From Bactericera cockerelli (Eukaryota > Arthropoda > Insecta > Hemiptera > Triozidae), in NCBI GenBank assembly GCA_024516035.1, contig CM044960.1, forward strand, positions 14,569,880-14,633,879: a DNA stretch of 64,000 nucleotides, given 5' to 3'. The notes under the pieces were generated by a model. That model worked only from the letters and a program-made list of their open reading frames with translations, made no database searches and had not been told where the DNA came from. The translations under genes were made by a program, and so were the position numbers. Positions within the stretch are counted from its first letter, which is position 1. Every line of letters starts with the position of its first letter. Below are positions 58,091 through 64,000 of the stretch, piece after piece.

Positions 58091-58595
58091 TATGAAGAAA
58101 TTGCATTATAACGCTATCAATGCTCGTAAAACCAATTGAAAATATATTCACATGATTTATGATGTGTGTGTATCATGTAAAGTGGAGAGTTTCGCTTGTG
58201 TCGGTACTTGAAAGATAGCGGTTAAAAAACAAGGTTTACGATAAGTACTCATTTTATCAGTTCTTCCTAGGATTAACTATTTGTTGACAGTTTAGCCTAG
58301 AACAGCTAGTTGTTGTTCCTGGATAGATAGTTTAATATTTGAATCAGGGCAAACTAGGTATCTGTTGTGAGAGCACTTCGCGCACTAAATCCTCCCGGGA
58401 ATACATATTCTTTAGTTCCCTGTGCCCAGGAATAAGTTTGATTTTCTACGATTGTGTCGACTACACGTAATCTTTGAGGCCAAATTTTGGCGGTGAAAAT
58501 TTTCAGTGATTTTACTACTTTCACTTTTAAAAGATAAAAAAGTAAAAACGGAAAGCTCTTTATTATAAAGTTATTATATATTTATATAAATCAGA

Positions 58596-58702
58596 ATCAC
58601 GATGTCACAATTACTCAAACTAATTTTATTACTTAACTTGGGACTCGAACCATCGACCTTCATATAACAAGTCCGCGGCCTTATCCATCAAGCCACTGAT
58701 TT
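58596..58702 (-). mobile_element. tRNA-derived SINE, family 1
   Basis: Minus strand TGGCTTGATGGATAAGGCCG (A box) and GGTCGATGGTTCGAGTCCC (B box), with TCGTGATTCTGATTTA at the distal end. Best-preserved promoter of its family. Confidence 0.75.
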
Positions 58703-59034
58703 CAATAGAGTTCTACATAACTCTTAGTAGGTGCAAAATACGAGTAATAATGACTAATGATGTGTTTTGACAAGATCAATTCCCAAATGGCATCTAACTT
58801 TTCACAAGAAGAAACACTATTTCATGGGTGCGCACTTTCTCAAGTTGTGCACAGAAAATAAGTTCTCGAGAGCTCAACCTTCATAAAGTCAAAGTTTCCA
58901 AATACAAACAGACTAAATTGTTCAAGAAAATCAAACAAGAGAGCGATCAAAAGTTTTTCATTGAAGTTTCTCTGCCTCTTCTCCGCCTGGGTGGCTTGGG
59001 ATGTGTGCTGGGGGGACTGCAATCTCTATACAGA
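58703..59034. other. No gene seen
   Basis: Frames on both strands at 58828-59043 overlap completely and lack motifs. Confidence 0.4.
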
Positions 59035-59195
59035 TCGTGTTGACCCAGCACCTAAATGGGAAGTATTGTGTCGCTCCTCACCCATCAGATGGGAGGCATC
59101 CTACAAGATGGGTAAGCTGTAACACAGATTACATAGACCACAAGTTTCAGAGTAGCTGTTGTTTCATGACTACAAAATGACTAGGTACAACATTT
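59035..59195 (+). mobile_element. tRNA-derived SINE, family 2, head missing
   Basis: Body only: TGACCCAGCACCTAAATGGG, AAGTATTGTGTCGCTCCTCA and GTTTCATGACTACAAAATGA match the 3961 copy. Confidence 0.75.
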
Positions 59196-61124
59196 CATAA
59201 TAGACAGTGGACAACCAGTGATTTTTAATGGATTTTACATAAAATTCACAATTTCACACATATCTATTACGGCATTTACCATCGTACCTTGGTACATAAT
59301 GTATAGATTGTATAGATATTTCTTTGTACCTCATACGAACCTTCACGTACCTATATATTTTTTTACTTCACATAATACTAGGTAGGTACCTATGATTTTA
59401 GTGTTGCTGTTGAAATTATTTTGATGGACATTTTTAACTTTCATACTCACAACTAGTAGAATTTTAACTAGTAGAATAGGTCTTTAAATTATTCGATTAA
59501 TTCAACAATAAAAAAAAATGTTATTAAAACGTTTGTGGTCGAATTGAAACTGCAGCTTGTGAAAACATGGATCAAAACATTCAAATCCGAAATTGAGCCT
59601 CCAAGCATTCAGGTAAATAAAGCAAAATGAGAAATTAAATAAGTTCAACGATTTCCTGCTAGAATAAATATTTAAAGAAAATTTGCTATGGGGGATTGCT
59701 TAGTTTAAAAACAAGGTGAAGTCGGAATGCTCATTGAAGATATTAGAAGTATAATTATTATTACCCACTAGTATTCAGAATCCAACTTAACCCACTCACC
59801 AAATTTAGGATTAAAATATGAGCGACCGCCAGGTATAAAACAAAGTAAAACAAAATAATAAAGGACAATATTTAAATTATGAAATAGGCTCACGGCAATG
59901 GATAACCTTCTCAGCTTTTTATTATGATCAAAAGAAGATAATATCATAAGAGTATGAATTAAAATTCCCAAAATCCTAAAAACCATTTTGAGTCACATAA
60001 GGTGAAAAATTGTGAAAGATGGTAAAATAATATAAATTCATATAAAAATAACAGAATAACAATTATTTTTACGTAGGCATCATCTGAAGGACGACAAACT
60101 CATATTTTTATTAAACTTGGGCTTGAATGAAAAGTATTCCCTAAAGCCTAAATCCTAAAAGAGCTATTTTGGATCTACCGGTTGCGGTTCGGGTTGGATT
60201 TTGATAGAGATTAGGATGCATTGGTGAATAATTTAAAATTAACCATAGAATTCACCTATAATCCAGAAAGCGCTATTAAAGAATTATTGATGCATATTTC
60301 ATAATGAATACTGATGGTTGCGAAATCCTAAATATTTTCTTTACACTATTTAGTATTTACTTGCAAGATTACCAAACATTTATGTATATATGTATATGTA
60401 TTTTTTTAGAATTTGGTAAATAGGCCTTACATCGAAATTTCATCTTTGGAATTCAAAAGTCATACATTGAACGCGAATGTATTCAAAAGTCATACGTTGT
60501 ACGGGAATGAATCAAAAGATTTAATATTTTCTTCTTCTTCCTATAAAAATAAACTGCAATTTATTACCTGTACTTAACCTGTATTTACACAGATAAGTAT
60601 TCTTTTGAAACCCACACCTTTTTTATGTTTGCTTTGTAGTGGTAATTTAGTATTTTTTGTATGTACATTGAATACAACAGAAATCCACCTAGAGCTTTAT
60701 GAAAAACAGTAATACTTTAGAATCTAGATACTTTGCATACATGAAAAATTGAACACAGATTTGGGAGAAGAAAGCTTTTGAGTTAGACTATGTTTGCTAA
60801 AAAAGAAAAGGTACTGTTTTAAATTTAGTACCATATTTATTTATACAATCATATTCATTATTAGTTTTTCTTCTTTGCATTCTTTTTCTAATATCTTTTT
60901 CTTTGCTCTTACTAAAACTGGTTTCTGCATGTGTGCAGACCATGTTGTGACTCAACCAACAGTGATTTGTAAAAGACAAAGTGATTTCTGAATTTTATAC
61001 TGGACAATGGGTATTAGACAAATAGTCAATTAGTTGTTCAAAAAAGCTAATACTCAGTGACAAAACAAGTGGCCCCTACTTTACTTTTATTATTTCGTAG
61101 GCTCCATGTTTTTGTTATAAAAGT
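59196..61124. other. No gene seen; 72-bp LINE-tail repeat at 59891
   Basis: CACGGCAATGGATAACCTTC at 59891, continued to 59962, repeats 57733-57805. Otherwise AT-rich, without recognisable features. Confidence 0.45.
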
Positions 61125-61292
61125 TGGCTGGTTACAATGTGTGGTTCAATATTTCTATGTTCGATCAACCATCGTGAGGTCTTCGGCTTTTTCTTGAGAG
61201 GCCATTGAATCCTTGGGAACTACCAGCTGGCCTGGCTTGTTAGAGTTAGCTAGTCCGTTGCCACAGCCCTCTAGTGAGACCTAGACAGTGTA
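61125..61292 (-). mobile_element. SINE-like retroposon of the (ACA)n family, partial
   Basis: AATCCTTGGGAACTACCAGC-TGGCCTGGCTTGTTAG and CCCTCTAGTGAGACCTAG correspond to the 5' half of the 51713-51981 element. The tail region is lost. Confidence 0.65.
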
Positions 61293-61640
61293 GGCTTCAT
61301 TATAACTGATAGTAACAAATAATAGCATTAGAGTTATACATATTCTCTTTTAGGTTCTACGGTTGTTATAGAATGTAGGATTGAAGGGAGGTAGATCAGA
61401 TGGGTAGGGTTGATAGGCCGGCATTTCCTGGAATATCCGCTGCTGCGCGGGGAACTTGATCTGCATGTGAAGTTATTCATGCAAATTTATTCGCCCTGTT
61501 TACTCACCTGATAAAACAAGAACCATCGCTTTCTATCCCTACCTGTCTCCCTTTGTTTACTTCCTTTCTCTCCCTCCCTCAGTCTAACTCTCACATACCT
61601 ATTCCACACAGAGGTCTACCCCTATCCTATCTATACACGC
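61293..61640. other. G+C-richer island at 61385-61520, unassigned
   Basis: Contains GGAATATCCGCTGCTGCGCG, an ATGCAAAT octamer at about 61478, and, on the minus strand, ATGGTTCTTGTTTTATCAG followed by a consensus GTGAGT donor (61507-61502). It could be a 5' exon or control region, but joining it to the receptor's N-terminal exon puts that ATG out of frame. Confidence 0.3.
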
Positions 61641-61659
61641 TGAAAAAGGATTTTTTAAA

Positions 61660-62015
61660 AAGTTTGTATAAAAACCATTCGCATAAAAACTATAGTAATT
61701 TAGCATATTTTATGCTAAAAAAATCAATTTTTTCGCGTTTATACATAATTTTAGCATAATTTACACAAAAAGAGCCGTTCGTATAAAAATGGCTTTAGCA
61801 TAAAAGTTTTTTATACTAAAATTAGCTTAATTTTATACAACAGGTTTTAATGACGTCATCTCATGTATGCTAACAGTGCCACATGTATGCTAAGAGAAGC
61901 TTTTTATGCGGAACATGTATAGTGAAGTTCGTATAATTTCATGCTAACAAAATCTTAACATAAAATAACTGTTTTCTTAGGGTAGCATAAATACTTTAGC
62001 ATGAATTATATGCTA
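61660..62015. repeat. Cluster of TTTAGCATA / TATGCTAAA words
   Basis: At least eight direct and inverted instances of the TAGCATA core, including the palindromic pair TTTAGCATATTTTATGCTAA at about 61699-61718 and TTTAGCATGAATTATATGCT near 61995. Probably an eroded AT-rich inverted-repeat element. Confidence 0.6.
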
Positions 62016-62140
62016 AACTAGTCCAGCTCCCGCATGAATGAGTACCCGGGTTCGAACCCTGACGGGGGCAATAATTTGCAACCGTGATGGTTTGGTTACT
62101 GTTTAAGTTACTGACGAGGGTTCTACATTTAGCTGGGGAT
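62016..62140 (+). mobile_element. tRNA-derived SINE, family 7, partial
   Basis: CCAGCTCCCGCATGAATGAG, TACCCGGGTTCGAACCCTG (B box) and GGGGGCAATAATTTG correspond to the better copy at 62776-62960. Confidence 0.6.
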
Positions 62141-62775
62141 ACTACAATACGTATTATATTATAATGTGATATACCTTTACAAAAAATTAATCATATAGAA
62201 ACCTTGATAATATTTTCAAATGTGTTTCGCCCATGTTAAATAATCCTTAAACGTAATTCCCGGGAATATTATCTAATACCTATATTATTCTTAGCTTTTG
62301 TGTTGTAATTACTCAAACAGATTCCGTGGGAAACACATTAATATACCTTTAAACCTACCTGTTATACCTACCTGAGCGTTGCGTAGCTTATATAAATAAA
62401 TGAAATAGTGCTATGGGCTAGACTCGAGAAATGGACTCTGAAATCTATTAATATTAGGTAATAATACACAATGGAAGGATTTTAGAGGCAAAGGTTAAAG
62501 GTATATTTAACGGTGATGAGGCTTTCGGAAATTTAAAGCATATATACCTATATTATGTTATGTATAACCACACCACTCATATTGACCAGCCGGCGACGTA
62601 TATCAATTGGGTCACTAATGGAGAGAGGTCATCCTCTGTTTTTGCATGGATCGCAGGTATACGAGTGAAAGAACCTTTTTTAATGACATTTGGAACATTT
62701 GAACTGAACTTCGAAACACCTATGTGGAGTATAAAGTATTGTGTGTACAATTCATATACCTGATGTTAATATACG
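62141..62775. other. No gene seen
   Basis: A 67-codon plus frame at 62560-62763 has no motif. Confidence 0.4.
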
Positions 62776-62960
62776 ACGGGACCAGCTCCCACAGCACATG
62801 GCTCAGTGGTCTTTGCACTCGTTAGACCCGGGCTCGAATCCCGGCGGAGACAATAATTTGTCAACATGGGTTTGGATGTTTTCGGGACCCATTCAGCCTC
62901 GTAACGACAATCTATATATGGAGGTATTGTCCATAGCGACTTGTCCTCAGCAATTACAGA
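62776..62960 (+). mobile_element. tRNA-derived SINE, family 7
   Basis: CATGGCTCAGTGGTCTTTGC (A box) and GACCCGGGCTCGAATCCCGG (B box), followed by CGGAGACAATAATTTGTCAA and a body ending near GACTTGTCCTCAGCAATTAC. The body is unrelated to families 1-6. Confidence 0.75.
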
Positions 62961-63258
62961 AAAGATGGATTATATAATTAGATTTGGATTTACTGGAAAA
63001 AATCCTACAATGCTGTAGTGAGCACCTATATGAGCACCTATATACCTACAAATTATTAGTGGCCACCTGAATTGGGGAAAAATGATCAACTCAACTTACG
63101 GGAGTTCTGCAGCAAAAATGAATGATCTGAGAGCAAAATGTTCGAGAGTAAAATGTTATAAAAATTACCTGAATTACTAAAGACAATTGTTAAACTTTCA
63201 ACTTTTCATACCAATTTCACAAAAAACCACTTTTTTGCCCAAATATTTTTCATTTGTA

Positions 63259-63452
63259 CTGTGTGTGTGTCTGTGTGTGTTTGTGTGTACTGTGTGTGTG
63301 TGTATGTATGTGTGTGTGTACTGTGTGTGTGTGTATGTATGTGTATGTGTGTATGTATGTGTGTGTGTGTGTTTGTGTGTACTGCGTGTGTGTATGTATG
63401 TGTGTGTACTGTGTGTGTGTACTGTGTGTGTGTAATGTGTGTGTGTATGTGG

Positions 63453-63497
<45 letters not shown>
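63259..63497 (+). repeat. Long TG microsatellite with TA/TACTG interruptions
   Basis: About 240 bp of (TG)n broken by ACTG and ATGTATG words; the last 50 bases are nearly pure TG. Six overlapping long frames (Cys-Val or Thr-His repeats) are artefacts of the repeat. Confidence 0.95.
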
Positions 63498-63498
<1 letters not shown>

Positions 63499-63531
63499 AC
63501 GATCCTGAACATAACAGTATCGATGCACACA

Positions 63532-64000
63532 CATAAAGTTATACAAATGAAATATTTGAAGACATAACTTCAAGCCAAATTGGTACACCGCTCGTGCTTA
63601 ACATAATCTCGGTCGCATAAACCATGCATTTTTCGTACAAAAAGGCACTTTACACCTATTTCCGCATACTTTTTATGTCAACGCAAAATGTTTGCATAAA
63701 GTTATACATACAGGAAATTTGAAGACATAACTTCAAGCCAAATTGGTACACCGCTCGTGCTTAACATAATCTCGGTCGCATAAACCATGCATTTTTCGTA
63801 CAAAAAGGCACTTTACACCTATTTCCGCATACTTTTTATGTCAACGCAAAATGTTTGCATAAAGTTATACATACAGGAAATTTGAAGACATAACTTCAAG
63901 CTAAATTGGTACACCGCTCGTGCTTAACATAAACTTGGTGGCATGAACCATGCATTTTTCGTACAAAAAGGCACTTTATACTTAATTCTGCATGCTTTTT
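63532..64000. repeat. 163-bp tandem repeat (satellite-like), cut by window edge
   Basis: CATAAAGTTATACA begins units at 63532, 63695 and 63858, exactly 163 bp apart. Units 1 and 2 are almost identical; unit 3 shows several changes (e.g. TCTCGGTCGCATAA becoming ACTTGGTGGCATGA). The array continues beyond the right edge, so its length is unknown. Confidence 0.93.

Noticed and set aside
63187..63588. Six overlapping frames of 82-112 codons with Cys-Val or Thr-His repeats
   Set aside because: All are translations of the TG microsatellite in different frames; no independent sign of coding.

Overview
The window is AT-rich, intron-like DNA from an animal genome, most likely an insect. It has long introns, dense interspersed repeats and no bacterial-style gene packing. 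The order of insect cannot be fixed from this sequence. Frequent TAGGTA and ACTCGTA words, tRNA- and 5S-rRNA-derived SINEs, a Jockey-like LINE, a Helitron-type element and many small inverted-repeat DNA transposons are all compatible with an insect.

The one host gene I can support lies on the minus strand. Four exons (47444-47286, 34075-33933, 26964-26834, 24351-24206) have GT/AG borders and join in compatible phases (0, 2, 1). They read as the N-terminal tail, TM1, TM2, first extracellular loop and TM3 of an opsin-like rhodopsin-family receptor. The introns are about 13.2, 7.0 and 2.5 kb. TM4-TM7, including the retinal-binding lysine if it exists, were not found in positions 1-24205 and probably lie beyond the left edge. 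The motifs (Tyr three residues after the TM3 cysteine, ERY in place of DRY) fit a peropsin/RGR/retinochrome-like or otherwise unusual opsin better than a standard visual one, but this class call is inference.

Almost everything else is repeats. Positions 1-5000 hold the right half of an inverted-repeat element, an array of two polyadenylated units, a piggyBac-type MITE nested in a TA-type MITE, and a LINE tail interrupted by a tRNA-SINE. Positions 7000-11800 hold a decayed reverse transcriptase, a decayed LINE RNase H-like end and a Helitron-like element. Positions 15500-21850 hold several SINEs, one of them 5S-rRNA-derived, and a 3 kb Jockey-like LINE (minus strand) broken by frameshifts. Positions 22700-34500, mostly receptor introns, hold a 25-bp tandem array, a 0.9 kb Mutator-like element with an internal 45/90-bp minisatellite inserted into a mariner-like relic, and an 886-bp foldback element about 150 bp from the TM1 exon. 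Positions 34500-64000 hold further SINEs, one with an exact 12-bp target duplication, hairpin MITEs, perfect palindromes, a 22-G run, a long TG repeat and a 163-bp satellite that runs off the right edge.

No CRISPR array, rRNA gene, functional tRNA gene or operon was seen. Most other open reading frames of 60-120 codons look like chance or repeat-derived frames.
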